The position numbers were made by a program, and so were the translations under genes. Shown one piece after another: positions 22,420 to 34,522 of a stretch of DNA of 64,000 nucleotides. The stretch spans positions 25,334,137 through 25,398,136 of the forward strand of contig NC_063450.1 in the NCBI RefSeq assembly GCF_020379485.1, read 5' to 3'. The notes below the pieces were generated by a model. It was not told the origin of the DNA, did no database searches, and saw nothing but the letters and a program-made list of their open reading frames with translations. Origin of the DNA: Brassica napus (taxonomy: Eukaryota; Streptophyta; Magnoliopsida; Brassicales; Brassicaceae). Position 1 is the first letter of the stretch; every line of letters starts with the position of its first letter.

Positions 22420-23567
22420 GGCATGCTTAGTGTTAGGGTGAGATGCAAGTCGTGTAACTTCAATCTCTGTTTCTGGTGGTTTTGTATTTGTCTATTTCTA
22501 TTAACAAAAAGAAAAATAACTTTTTATTATCATGGTCTGCAAGTTAGGTACTCCTCCCGTTTAGCCTTAGACTTTGTTTAACATCAAATAAAACCCACAT
22601 ACTTATTAATTCTATTGTTTTTAGTATATTATGTTCTTTTTGTGTGTTATAGGTTAACAAGCATAACAAAGATTTACAATTTGTTTTTATTTTTGCTTTT
22701 TAAATTGTTTAATTTAATTTTGCAATATAAAAGACAATAAAGATTGCATAGGTATTTGAATTTAAAAAGGCAACATCGAACATAAAATCTGAAATAAACA
22801 CGACTTTCAGTGCATGTTCGGTTTCAAGATAGTTTGAGGAGGAATATAAATTCAGAAATTTTTTTATTTTATTTCAGTTCTCTTTCGTTCATCTGTTAGG
22901 TCCGTCGACAGATCCTCTCTGCTACCATCTCTGTTACAGCATTTAAGAAATATTAATGGACAATAAAATTGTCTATAGAAAATTGCAGTCAGTTATTTAG
23001 ATAATATGGTTTATTCAATCTGTAACATATAAAAGAATCAATAATGTGTATTTTTAACTACAGTAATTCGACTATTTTCACATCTTTAAATAAGCAATTA
23101 ATTCAAAATTATATATTAAAAAAAATATCAGTAAATTTAATAAATAAACCCCAAAAAAATATTCAATTTCTGCACTTTTAAACCAAGGATCACAGCTTTT
23201 TACAATAACTTCTACTTACAATCATAGACAAATATTTAAAATATGTAAAATAATTTTGTTTTTCTAAATTTTTAATGGTGAGATTTATTTATAATATCTT
23301 ATAAAAATAATAAACTAAATAGTAAAAATAATGTTTCAAGAATATATTTATATTCCTAACAATACACTAAAATTTAAGATGTTTGTAACTCACCACTATA
23401 AGACATAGCTATATCACCTTACGGTGCTTTCAACTTTGAACTCACACAAATAACCAAAGAATGAATATCAAACCACTTTTCTCTTATGAGTTCTTACACT
23501 AAACAAGAATTTCATGAGCGAATCCCCGGCGTATACTCTAAGTCTACATCCATAGGCTCAACACATA

Positions 23568-23679
23568 ATAATCTATCATTGATTTCCAGCAACCATCTAA
23601 CACTGACCATCTAGATAATTTTAATAATCTATCATTGATTTCCAGCAACCATCTAACACTGACCATCTAGATAATTTTA
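23568..23679 (+). repeat. 56-bp perfect tandem duplication
   Basis: The unit beginning ATAATCTATCATTGATTTCC at 23568 is repeated without a difference at 23624-23679, just upstream of the RING-H2 fragment. The identity implies a recent event. Confidence 0.9.
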
Positions 23680-23779
23680 ATGATTCAACAACTGAGGACA
23701 TGCAATTCATGTTAACATACCATGAAATACAACACCCCGACTTAACTCTGCTTATTTAAGAGACAACTTAATACGTGAT

Positions 23780-24090
23780 GAAATTACTAACAGCCGAAGA
23801 CAATAACATAACTGATGATCTTCAAGTTACTCTTACCATCACAGACTACAACCAAAACGTAACTGCATGACTTAACATCGACCTTATAATCACAGATCTT
23901 GAGGGAACTAATAGGCCTCTAACTACAGAAGAAGAAAACAATACATGTACGGTATGCTTCGAAAATTACAACAATGGAACCTATCTATGTCCTCTTACTT
24001 GCGGCCATACTTTCCATTTCTACTGCATTGATCAATGGCTTCGTACAAATATAAGCGATGTCCCATATGTGGGGAAAGTCATCTATGATT
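23780..24090 (+). pseudogene. RING-H2 finger gene fragment captured by the Helitron
   Basis: Around 23943-24060 the translation shows CTVCFENYNNGTYLCPLTCG, then HTFHFYCIDQW, giving the first C-X2-C pair, the C-X-H-X2-H-X2-C core and the conserved W of a RING-H2 domain. The last pair, KRCPICGE (about 24054-24077), is in a different frame, so a one-base indel separates the two halves. Upstream the same frame stays coding-like back to about 23780 with one in-frame TGA near 23868. RING-H2 proteins are E3 ubiquitin ligases; this copy lacks an intact domain and a start codon and is a fragment. Confidence 0.75.
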
Positions 24091-24801
24091 CAACATTATT
24101 ATAATTTATAAGAGGGTTTATTATATTCCAATTTTCAGTTTCATTTACATACTGTTTTCGATTTTCATTTTAATTTTCAAACTAAACGTATAATGTTTTT
24201 CCTCATTTTCTAATATGTTCCATTGTCAAAATTAGTGTCTTACCAAGAATCAAATAAGAAAGAATATACGAACAAAACTTCATTACACACATTTAAATTC
24301 AGATTAGTCTCTAAAATAAAATTTTAAATGTCGTTCTGTCTCTATACTGTGCACATGGTACTTAACAGTATAAGTATGTCTCTAAATAAAATATCAACTT
24401 TACTTTATGTTTAAATTCCAACTAAATAACTTTTTTACTACTATCGGTTTTTTATTATACTTTTATTGAATCAATTAGTCACAAATGCTATTACACTTTT
24501 AACTAAACAATTTCAAAACAAAGTAATACACTTTGGTTGATAACCATTATCAAATGGATCGAAAAAATATCATTCTCTTTCAACATATTTTCATCTTCAT
24601 ATTTTTGAATATATTTTCTTTACTAAGACCTTAAAATGAATTGTACATTTATTTTGGTATAAAATATACGAACCCAGCGCGTAGCGCCGGAATACGACTA
24701 GTATATAATAAAACAATCAAAGCTAGGCGCTCGCAAGAATGGCTCACTGCTATTATGTATCTTCCCCTTTAGTAGCGGAGGGCTTGACTCTCAGCGAAAC
24801 A

Positions 24802-26065
24802 TGTGGGAACCGAAATTCGCACTGTCGATTTCCGTTTAAATTAGGAAAGTAGGAAAACCCTAGTTTCTCATAGGTCCCGGATATCTGCTAATACCACACG
24901 CCAAGTAATCAGAACACGAGATAACAACGATGAGAATATAAGAAATCGTAAAAAGAGCAAAAGGTGTCTTATTCTGAATTCGCGTATGAGCGTTACAACA
25001 AGGTAGTCGGCGAGATCCCTAGTTCTAACAACCTAAGACTGCAAAACCTAGTTGAGTCGCAGCTCGAAATAACAAAAACAAAAAGTTGCCTAATTGCTCT
25101 AAGTGATAAGTTTTCTCTGAAAAAAATCATCTCTTTTGCCTCTTGCCTTGGACCCCTTATATACTCGCTCCTAGGTCGGTTTACGCTTTTCCCCTTCTGC
25201 CCGTAAGCCGTCATATCTCAAAAATGGAGATATTCCATTTTTCCCGATCTTCGTGATTATCTTCGAAAACTTCAGATTTATCCGCGGAAACTTGACATTT
25301 ATTTTTTCCTGTGAACCAAGCATAAACCGCCATACGGCTTATGGGCTGTTTGGTTAAGAAATCGTAAGTGGGCTTCGAGTCATGTCTGAGGTCTCTTTGG
25401 GCCGTCTTTTGACTCGAAACGTTTATTACGGTTTCTTCGATAAAAATGAACTTTTTGCGGTTTTTATCGTAAAATTTGATCAATGACTTCGAATGACGAG
25501 AAACATGAAATGGTTCAGCTACGGTCTTCGGGATATAGCATTAAAGAGTAGACGAGAATGCATGGATTCGCGTCGTATCGACGTTTTGGGAAAGCTCGAT
25601 CGCTTCGTAACGATCGAAACATGCATGTGCTCAGTTGCTACGTAGCGATCGTGCCGTGTGCGTGCTCAGTCGCTACGTAGTGACCGAGCTTGGCTCGAGC
25701 TCAGTCGCTACGTAGCGACCGAGCAGTACGCGCTCCCGGTCGCTACGTAGCGACCAAGCTTGGCTTCGAGCTCGGTCGCTAAGTAGCGACCAAGACGTGT
25801 GCATGCTTGGTCGCTGCGTAGCGACCGAGCTTGGCTTGTCCGTGGTCCGATTGCCATACTCGAGCTTGTCCGTGGCTGGTTTGGATACGTGTCCGTTGCC
25901 TTGAGACAATCGGTACTTGGTTCGATCGAGATTAGAACAAGATTTTACCGCAAGGTTCTTTGTAAAGACATTTTTTACGAAGTATAACTTTCGTAAAAAA
26001 TGTTCGTGCTGATTTTTACGGAGATTTGGATGTTAACTTCGCCGTGACCGTTTTTGACCCCAACA
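24802..26065 (-). repeat. LTR, left copy (1264 bp)
   Basis: Begins TGTGGGAACC and ends CCCCAACA. About 25600-25840 is an array of the palindrome CGGTCGCTACGTAGCGACCG and variants, spaced by short linkers such as AGCTTGGCTCGAGCT. Confidence 0.9.
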
Positions 26066-28558
26066 GTTAGCCCTCCAGCCCGTTAGAATCGTGGATTGTT
26101 GATGAGATTCTAGCGTGCGGTTAGGCGAGTTAGGCAAGATAGGCTTGTTGGACGAAGTTCGTATCCGAAGATTCGTAGACAAACATTGACGAAGAAAAAC
26201 TTATGCATATAAAGAAATTTTTTTTTTATTGGGGCTGCGCCTTATGAAGGCTGCCTACGTATCCTTGTCGAAGGGATCAAGCCTTTCGTAGTTTGTCTTG
26301 GAGTTAAGATGCTTACGATCTGTTTTCCAATGAGACATTTACGGTTTAGTTATGTTGCCGTTGATGGCATTTTGTAGTGGACCTTTCTCGGCCTCGAGAT
26401 TAGCCTTGTTGGCTGTTTATTTGGCCAAGTGTGGTCGTATTTATGTTTTCGGAACTGAAAGTGTGTGGCTTCGAATCCCAGCCGTTTTGCGACTTTTTAA
26501 TAAATTGTGTTTCGTGTTTTAAGAGCATTTTTGTATTCGTGTGAGTGTAGAGGGACGAGTATGAGTTGTCATCTCATATCTAACCCTTTGTAGATCGTTG
26601 TATTAGATGTTCATTTTAGATGAGAATGTACGGAAATTTTTCTTTTCGGAAATTCATGAACGTTGGAATACAAGCGAAGAGACATATTTTAGGATCTCGT
26701 ATCTTTCGATATCATGCCTAGAGATGTCAGAGACCAGTGCACTGAGTTTAGGGCAAGACCTAGGTTTACTTTTGGTTTTAGGGGGTGCGATGACTAATTC
26801 GGCTTACGTATCCCGTTACAGTTTCAACCTGATTCCATACTGATTTAAAGTCCGCGATAGGTTCTCGGCTTATACGACTTGTATGGTTGGAACCGAGCAT
26901 CTCTCCAAGGATAATTTCTAAGTCTCCTGGAAGTGCTGACCAAAATTTTGGATTTCTTTTATAGCGCTATTACCCTTGTGTCGGGTGTATGAGAGCTATC
27001 TCTACGAGATGGCTAAGTCTGTTTAGGACAGTTAAGAGTTTGTTGTGATCAGCAACAAACTTATTGGTAGATATTACTGTTTTTTAATCTTCGTGAAGGA
27101 TACGTGTTTTAAGAGGGTGTTAGTGCATATGATTGTTTGGTCCTCCAAGATGGTGTTTTTATCGAGGAAGATATTTTCGTCAAAAACTTATTCTTCAGGC
27201 GTCTGCGACGTCTCGCGATGCTGAAGATTAGTTCTTCTTTCGTATGCCACTTTTCGTGCTAGAAATATTTGCGGGCTTGAAGATGTTTCGCGGTGTTGTA
27301 AGGGTTTTGTCTTAACCCCGCGTCGGAGAAACATTTTTGGTTTGTCTGTGGATGTTAGCAACCAAAACTGTTATTTCCATTCGGATGCTAATATTTTGAT
27401 TTGCGATCGAGGAACTAGGACTGAGGGGTCTCGTAAATTTGCCCATGGGAAGAAGCGTTTTCCTTCATAGTTCTTTGTGAAATGTTGGTCTTCCGAGATC
27501 TATTTCATGCATTTTGGAGGATGTTTCGTATAGCTCTAGGAGCTTTGGTACGAATTTTTCCTTTACATGCCGCGTATTATGGGTAAAACATAGCGGGCTT
27601 AAAGTGAATTGTCGAATGTATCAAACTTGGTCGATTGTTGAAAAGTTTAGGTTTTCCGTTAACCGTTTAGTTGTTAGGACTGAGTTTCGTTACGAAGAAT
27701 TTATCGTATGATTTCCGACTGTGGCCTATACGATAATTACTCTCTTAATAGTCACACGATGTTTTTAGACAAATCGTATATTCTCGTTTAGCCGTTAAGT
27801 GATGGAACGATGGTTTCTCGAATAGTTTGGCTTGGCGTGAAGGATGTGTTCACTCAGATAGCCAAGGACGTTGTAGGTCAAGGATTAGACCATTGTACTT
27901 TCGCGTTAACATTAAGGTCATGTTAGTTTACGATCGTCTTTAAAAGGGATGCCAAATTCTGGTTTGGAATTTTACCGGAAGGCGTAATTGACCGAGGGCC
28001 AAAGAGCGATGGTTAAGATTGATCGGCCAAGTTTGCCAGAGTTATCCGTCTTAAGATGACCGATAGTCGTAGAGAACAATTCTACGCTCTAGGTTTCAGT
28101 TATACGACAAATATTTAGTATATTGTTACCTATAGTCTTACGAAAATTGTTTCGTTTTTGTCTGAGGAAGACGAAGCCTAAAAGGTTTAATACAGAACCA
28201 GTGCGGAGTCAGCTGCGGGATGATTGCTTTCTCGGATGTGACTGAGGGAAAAGAAAGGCGGATGCCAGTGAGCCGCAGGGCTATTAGATCGTAATGTGAA
28301 GAGATAAAGTTTAGATTGATCATCCAAAGTCAGATCTTATAGCTTTGTGTTTGCTATACACAATATACTTCTCCGTAAAACCAGTTATGTTTACTTTTGA
28401 AGGTTTCTTAGTAAGACTTTATCTGATTTGTACGAAGGATTTTTCGCGTAAGTAATGAGGACCGGTTTTATGAAGGTTGTAAATCGGTGATATGTATATA
28501 CATGTCAAAGTAGCGTTGTTTCTGTGGGTTTTACGAGAAACATTTATGCTGTGATTTC
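26066..28558 (-). other. internal region of the LTR element, non-coding
   Basis: Next to the left LTR, read on the minus strand, is a candidate polypurine tract. The remainder is fairly GC-balanced and rich in TTCG/TACGA words but has only short frames, so no protein is called. Confidence 0.6.
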
Positions 28559-29835
28559 TGTGGGAACCGAAATTCGCACTCTCGATTTCCGTTTAAATTA
28601 GGAAACTAGGAAAAACCTAATTTCCCAGAGGTCCCAGAGATCTATTAATACCACACGCTAAGCAATCAGAACACGAGATATCAACGACAAAGTACAAAAA
28701 TCGAAAAAAGAGAGCAAAATAGATCTTATTCCGAATCCGTGTTTGAGCGTTACAACAAGGTATAAGCCTGGGCTCGAGAGCTGTCGGCAAGATTCCTAGT
28801 TCTAGCAACCCTAAGACGGCTAAACCTAATTGAGTCACAGCTCGAAAAAACAATAACGGAAATATGCCTAAATCGCTCTAAGTGCTAAATTTGCTCCGAA
28901 AAAAGTCTCTCCTCATGCCTCTCGCCTAGGACTCCTTATATACTGGCTCCTAGGTCGGTTTACGCTTTTTCTCTTCTGACCTTAAGCCGTCATAGCATAA
29001 AAATGGAGATATTCCATTTTTTCCGATCTTCGTAATTATGTTCAAAATTTCGTATTAATCCGCGGAAACTTGACATTTATCTTTTCTTGCGAACCAAGCG
29101 TAAACCGTCATGCGGCTTACGGACTGTTGGTCAAGAAATCGTAAGTTGGACCTCGAGTCATGTCTTAGGTCCCTTTGGGCCGTCTTCTGACTCGAAGCGT
29201 TTATTACGACTTCTTTCGATAAAGAATGAACTTTCCGCGGTTTTTAACGGAAAGTTTGATCGATGACTTAGAATGGCGGGAAACATGAAATGGGTTCGCT
29301 ACGGTCTTCGGGAGATAGCATCAAAGGGTAGACGAGAATACATGGACTAATGTCGTATCGACGTTTTGGAAGAGCTCGGTCGCTACGTAGCGACCGAGCT
29401 TGGCTCGAGCTCGGTCGCTACGTAGCGACAGAGCGGGACGGACGCTCGGTCGCTACGTAACGACCAAGCTTGGCTCGAGCTCGGTCGCTACGTAGTGACA
29501 GAGCGGGACGAACGCTCGGTCGCTACATAGCGACTGAGCTTGGCTCGAGCTCGGTCGCTACGTAGCGACCGGACAGCGTGCATGTGCGGTAGTTGCATAA
29601 TGACCGAGCTTGGTTCGTCCGTGTTCTGATCGTCATACTCGGACCTATCCGTAGCTGGCCTAGGTATGTTTCCGATGGATTATGTTTTATCTAAATAGAA
29701 TTCGAACGAAGCTTTATCTTGGGAACACACGTTGCGACGTTTTCTTGACCGAGCATGATTTGTTGCGGAAAGACATACTTGTATTCTGCGGGGATTTGGA
29801 CGTTAACTTCGTCGTAACCGTTTTCGACCCCAACA
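28559..29835 (-). repeat. solo LTR of the same family, nested inside the element
   Basis: A third LTR copy (1277 bp) with the same ends, flanked by a perfect 5-bp duplication ATTTC (28554-28558 and 29836-29840). It has neither primer-binding site nor polypurine tract beside it, so it is a separate insertion later reduced by LTR-LTR recombination. It carries its own palindrome array (about 29370-29600). Confidence 0.88.
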
Positions 29836-29840
29836 ATTTC

Positions 29841-32739
29841 GATCTTAGGTGAAAGTTGCTTGGAGTTACTCATGGAGTGTTACCGAAGTTCATTTCACTA
29901 CGATCTAGTCGCAGAACGTTTTTCATAGGTTTTTTGAGAGGATTCTCATGACACATTCATTTCTGGAACGAATTGGTCAACCAGAGGTAGATATAGCCAA
30001 TGATCGGGAAGAAAGTGTTCCCTTTAATGTGCTCGATGCTACATTTATTCTCGAGTTTACTTTGTCGCAAATGTTTTCGATGCTTTTCTGTGACTTACTC
30101 GGTTCAACGGAAACTGAAAGAAATGCTTTTATGCTTGAAAATTTCTCGTAGAAAGTTTTATACGAAACTGGCTTTATAAAGCCGGATAGGGCTTCGAGAC
30201 TTTGGCTAATCGTTGAATTTTTGTTTGATATTGGTACAGGTTTTCTATACGCATGATTGCGACAAGAAATGTTGTATAGTCTTTGAGATTATGTTGATGA
30301 TCGTCTGGATATGTTTCTAGCGTTTAGACGAATTTTAGATTGTCGTTTGCCTATTTGGGACGATTTTCTTTGATGAAAGCGTTTTCTTGACTATTTTCAA
30401 AAGTTTTTGAAGTTTGGGAATATATGAGTATAGTATACGTACCTACTCCTTTTTTTTGAAAGAAAACGGTTAAACCGATACTTTGAAGAGATGTGTAGGT
30501 TTTTCTTTCGAGGTTTGGAATGATCGACAATTCGGGTCGATTTAGAGATGACGCTAGGACTGTTATTTGGTTTTTTCCAGGTTGACGACTTGTAATATGT
30601 CGGTTTTGAGAAAATCGCTAGAAACGAATCGGTTTTAAGACGACGTTCATGTCTCTAGTTTTTTTCTCTCTTTAGGAAGTGATTTGGATATGCGTGGCGA
30701 TCGTTTCTCGATTTTCAGAGAGTTTAGATCGGTTTGCAAGACTTGGCTGAACAGTTATGGAACAATATATCGAGACAGGAAAAATCGCCTAAGACTTAGT
30801 TCGCTAGACTATCCACCTAGGTTTTACGTTCCCTAAAGTTCTATGGCAGTCTCAAAGGCGTTTTTGTTTCTTAGTACCTTCCTACGAAAATTCCAAGTTT
30901 GATCTTGAAACAAGTCGGACATACCTAAGTGTTCTCGGAGATGCAGTTTTGTCTCTTCTCAGTTTTGCTTGCTTATTTCCCCTTCCTCTTCTCGTGTATC
31001 TTCGCCATTTTCGATATTGGTGTTTATCCTTTGAAACTTGACATTTATCTTCCAAACTTGACTGTTATCTTCTACTTAGATACGGCGTCAATTTTTATAA
31101 AAAGGTTCAACGTAATCGTATAGTTGAGGCGGCTAAGGTGCTAAGTTAACTGTTGCCGTTTTATACGATCAATTTGAATTTATGCGAGAAAACAAGTCTT
31201 TGCGGGTTTTTTTTTTATTATCGTAAATTTTCAATGGTAACTCCAATCGAGACGAAACAAGAGACTTTTCGATCGAGATTTGAAGGAGAACACAAAGATG
31301 GAGGTAAGGGCGAGTAGGAGCAAGCGAAGGAGTTTAGACGAGTCTTACTTGTTTTTGTCGTAAAATCTCAACGGAAACTCCGATTGAGACGAAACGAAAA
31401 GCGTTTCGATCGGGATTCAAAAGAGAACGCAAAGGAGGACCTTTTTAGGGATGACAGGTTGCTATGTTGCGAGCGGAGGTCTGACAGGTCGCTACGTAGC
31501 GAGTAGAAGCAAACCAAGAAGAGTCCTACTTGTTTTCGTCGTAAAATCTCAAAGGAAACTCCGATTGAGATGAAACGAAAAGCGTTTCGATGAGGATTCA
31601 AAAGAGAACGCAAACGAGGACCTTTCTGAGGCCTGACAGGTTGCTATGTAGTGAGTGGAGGTTTGACAGGTCGCTACGTAGCGAGTAGAAGCAAGCCAAG
31701 AAGAGTCCTACTTGTTTTCGTCGTAAAATCTCAACGGAAACTCCGATTGAGACGAAACGAAAAGCGTTTCGATGAGGATTCAAAAGAGAACGCAAAATAG
31801 GACCTTTCCGAGGCCTGACAGGTCGCTATGTAGTGACCGAGCTTGGCTTGAGCTCGGTCGCTACGTATCGACCGAGCCGTGTTTGTACTCGGTCGCTACG
31901 TAGCGATCGAGCTTGGCTTGAGCTTAGTCGTTACGTAACGACCGAGCCGTGTTCGTGCTCGGTCGCTACGTAGCGACCGAGCTTGGCTAACTGGTCTAAC
32001 TCGAGTTTTGATGATACGTTGATGCGGTCGCTTCGTAAATGATGCCAATTTTATTTCTACAAAAGTCTCATCATAAAATATTGACTCTTTTCACTTTGCA
32101 AACGACGTTCCGTAAAACATTGTCGAGTTTAATTTTACGAAAGCTATTTCGTAAATTTGTTTTCGAGTTCGGATTGACGAAATCTGTCTGGCAAAATGTT
32201 GTTTTGCTTTGTTTCGTCTCCATCTACCATTTTTTGGTTTCGAGTGATTTTTTAGGAAATCAACTTTGTTTCTCGGAATGTTATCCTGGAGAAGTACAGC
32301 AGTGGGGGTTGCGTACCCGTTTTCCTGTTTTTCTTCTTTCTGCGAGTAACCTAGGGTTTTTCCGCAGTTTTTGGGAGAGCAAGTGTTATTTTTCTGAAAA
32401 GTTTTCGGAAAAAGTCTCTTGGTCAAACCCCTACGCGCTGAGATTTCTCCAACTCGGTAATAAGAAGAACTTTACGGGGTTGGATAGATTTTATTGTTGC
32501 CCTTCGTGTTTACAGGCAGAAATCGCGAGCTCGTTTTAGTGCTCTTCCTGTGGCGGAAGGTCGCGACTAAGTTTTCGATTTTGTTGAACACTACGGCGTT
32601 TGCGTAAGTGTTGGCCATAGGAGCAGTCAGTGCTGCGAGTTTGTCTTTCATATATCCAGACATCGTTTCGATCAAGCATTTAGTGGCCATGAGTAAGAGT
32701 AATCTGTAACCCCCCCCCCCCCTCCTTCTAGCGCCAAAA
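29841..32739 (-). other. internal region of the LTR element, right part, with gag-like start
   Basis: Mostly non-coding. It contains a roughly 181-bp tandem repeat (31343-31850), another set of TACGTAGCGACC palindromes (31480-31990), a C15 run (32709-32723) and, on the minus strand, short frames at 32690-32472 and 32426-32091 where the start of gag is expected. Confidence 0.6.
31343..31850 (+). repeat. 181-182-bp tandem repeat, about 2.8 copies
   Basis: Units start at 31343, 31524 and 31706 with TC(T/C)TACTTGTTTT and share the words CGTAAAATCTCAACGGAAAC and GATTCAAAAGAGAACGCAAA. A more diverged copy precedes them at about 31195-31320. Each unit ends in a TCGCTACGTAGCGA palindrome. Confidence 0.85.
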
Positions 32740-34214
32740 TGTGGGAACCAAAATTCGTACTGTCGATTTCCATTTAAATTAGGAAAGTAGGAGAACCCTA
32801 GTTTCCCAAAGGTCCTGGATATCTGCTAATACCACACGCCAAACAATCAGAACACGAGATAACAACGATGAGAATATAAGAAATCGTAAAAAGAGCAAAA
32901 GGTGTTTTATTCCGAATTCGCGTATGAGCGTTACAACAAGGTAGTCGGCGAGATCCCTAGTTCTAACAACCTAAGACTGCAAAACCTAGTTGAGTCGCAG
33001 TTCGAAATAACAAAAACGGAAAGTTGCCTAATTGCTCTAAGTGCTAAGTTTTCTCTGAAAAAAGTCATCTCTTTTGCCTCTTGCCTAAGAATCCTTATAT
33101 ACTCGCTCCTAGGTTGGTTTACGCTTTTTCCCTTCTGCCCTTAAGCCGTCATAGCTCAAAAATGGAGATATTCCATTTTTCCCAATCTTCGTGATTATCT
33201 TCAAAAACTTTAGATTTATCCGCGGAAACTTGGCATTTATTTTTCCCTGTGAACCAAGCATAAACCGCCATACGGCTTATGGGCTGTTTGGTTAGGAAAT
33301 CGTAAGTGGGCTTCGAGTCATGTCTTAGGTCTCTTTGGACCGTCTTTTGACTCGAAACGTTTATTACGGTTTCTTCGATAAAAATGAACTTTCTGCGGTT
33401 TTTATCGTAAAGTTTGATCAATGACTTCAAATGACGAGAAACATGAAATGGTTCAGCTACGGTCTTCGGGATATAGCATTAAAGAGTAGACGAGAATGCA
33501 TAGATTCACGTCATATCGACGTTTTGGAAAAGCTCGATCGCTTCGTAACTATCGAAACGTGCATGTGCTCGATCGCTACGTAGCGACCGTGCCGTGCGCG
33601 TGCTCGGTTGCTACGTAGCGACCGAGATTGGCTCGAGCTCAGGCGCTACGTAGCGACCGCGCGCCCGGTCGCTACGTAGCGACCGAGGAGTACGCGTGCT
33701 CGGTCGCTACGTAGCGACCGAGCAGTACGCATGCTCGGTCGCTACGTAGCGACCAAGCCATAAGCGTGCTCGGCGCTATGTAGCGACCAAGCTTGGCTTC
33801 GAGCTCGGTCGCTACTTAGCGACCGAGCTTGGCTCGTGCTCGGTCGCTACGTAGCGACCAAGCTTGGCTCGAGCTCGGTCGCTACGTAGCGACCGAGCCG
33901 CTTGGTCGCTGCGTAGCGACCGAGCCGCTTGGTCGCTGCGTAGCGACCGAGCCGCTTGGTCGCTGCGTAGCGACCGAGCTTGGCTTGTCCGTGGTCCGAT
34001 TGCCATACTCGAGCTTGTCTGTGGCTGGTTTGGATATGTGTTTGTTGCCTTGAGACAATCGGTACTTGGTTTGATTGAGATTAAAACAAGATTTTACCGC
34101 AAGGTTCTTTGTAAAGACATTTTTTACGAAGTATAACTTTCGTAAAAAATATTTGTGCTGATTTTTACGGAGATTTGGATGTTAACTTCGTCGTGACCGT
34201 TTTTGACCCCAACA
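32740..34214 (-). repeat. LTR, right copy (1475 bp)
   Basis: Same ends as the left LTR but about 210 bp longer. The extra length comes from a larger palindrome array (about 33530-33990), including three near-identical tandem units of CGCTTGGTCGCTGCGTAGCG at about 33899-33978. Confidence 0.9.
33530..33990. repeat. array of the palindrome CGGTCGCTACGTAGCGACCG
   Basis: About a dozen copies, exact or nearly so, of a 20-bp perfect palindrome occur in 460 bp with 10-20 bp linkers (often AGCTTGGCTCGAGCT or AGCAGTACGCGTGCT). Each could fold as a hairpin on either strand. Smaller arrays of the same unit lie in the other two LTRs and in the internal region. Confidence 0.88.
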
Positions 34215-34522
34215 AAGCACTATTTCTGCAAGCGTAAAGGGCTACGAAAGCTACAGGTGTTTTCAGACTCCCTCAAGCTCATAAAAGCGATGAAGACAAA
34301 GACCCTACCATCTGAGTTATATGGTATTGCGTCGGACATCATTGGCCTTGCCTCTGATTTTGAATTTATCTCTTTCTCTTGGTTTCATAGAAGCAAAAAC
34401 AAAGAAGCTGATGCTCTTGCAAAGCAAGCTTTATTTGTAGAATCTAATGTATTGAACTCTGGGTGTTAAACCTTGTTTTAATGGAAGTTTGTCACAAAAA
34501 AAAAAAAGAGCTAGGCGCTCGC

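Larger units (their letters stand above)
20724..24701 (+). mobile_element. non-autonomous Helitron, 3.98 kb, with captured gene fragments
   Basis: It starts TCTTATATATATAAAATAG, with CCACGTGTCACC shortly inside. It ends with the hairpin GCGC-GTA-GCGC enclosed by CC/GG (24674-24690), eight or so bases of spacer and CTAG (24698-24701). It is inserted between A (20723) and T (24702), 85 bp after the stop of the MDP40-like gene, so it probably lies in that gene's 3' region. It carries no Rep/helicase. The interior includes a RING-H2 fragment and several short open stretches (about 21430-22180) that I could not assign. Confidence 0.85.
24802..34214 (-). mobile_element. non-autonomous LTR retrotransposon with a nested solo LTR
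   Basis: LTRs at 24802-26065 and 32740-34214 both run TGTGGGAACC...CCCCAACA on the plus strand. The flanking pentamers are AAACA (24797-24801) and AAGCA (34215-34219); the LINE reading frame implies AAGCA was the original. Orientation is minus: next to the right LTR, on the minus strand, is TTTTGGCGCTAGAAGGAGG, which looks like a TGGCGC-type primer-binding site, and a purine-rich GGGCTGGAGGGC lies next to the left LTR. A short minus-strand frame (32690-32472, MATKCLIETMSGYMKD) sits where gag should start. No protease, reverse transcriptase or integrase is visible in about 5.4 kb of internal DNA. Confidence 0.85.
24735..34508 (+). mobile_element. short LINE tail (RNase H region plus poly(A)) split by an LTR element
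   Basis: The two LINE pieces are 24735-24796 and 34215-34508. The first ends SSPLVAEGLTLSE; the second continues ALFLQA and, after a one-base shift, GLRKLQVFSDSLKLIKAM and FSWFHRSKNKEADALAKQAL, the RNase H domain found at the end of many plant LINE ORF2s, then a stop and a poly(A) tail. A perfect 14-bp duplication AGCTAGGCGCTCGC flanks the whole (24721-24734 and 34509-34522). Without the LTR insert the LINE is only about 360 bp, strongly 5' truncated. Confidence 0.85.

Noticed and set aside
28559..32739. A second complete LTR element between the middle and right LTRs
   Set aside because: The middle LTR has its own perfect ATTTC duplication and lacks a primer-binding site or polypurine tract, so it is a solo LTR inside the larger element.
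33530..33990. Repeat-spacer pattern resembling a CRISPR array
   Set aside because: The repeats are palindromes with irregular, partly identical linkers, located in plant LTRs; there is no cas gene and the genome is eukaryotic.
25673..34136. Arg/Ser-rich frames such as repeated SLRSDRA blocks in the LTRs
   Set aside because: They are translations of the palindromic repeat array and occur in several frames on both strands.
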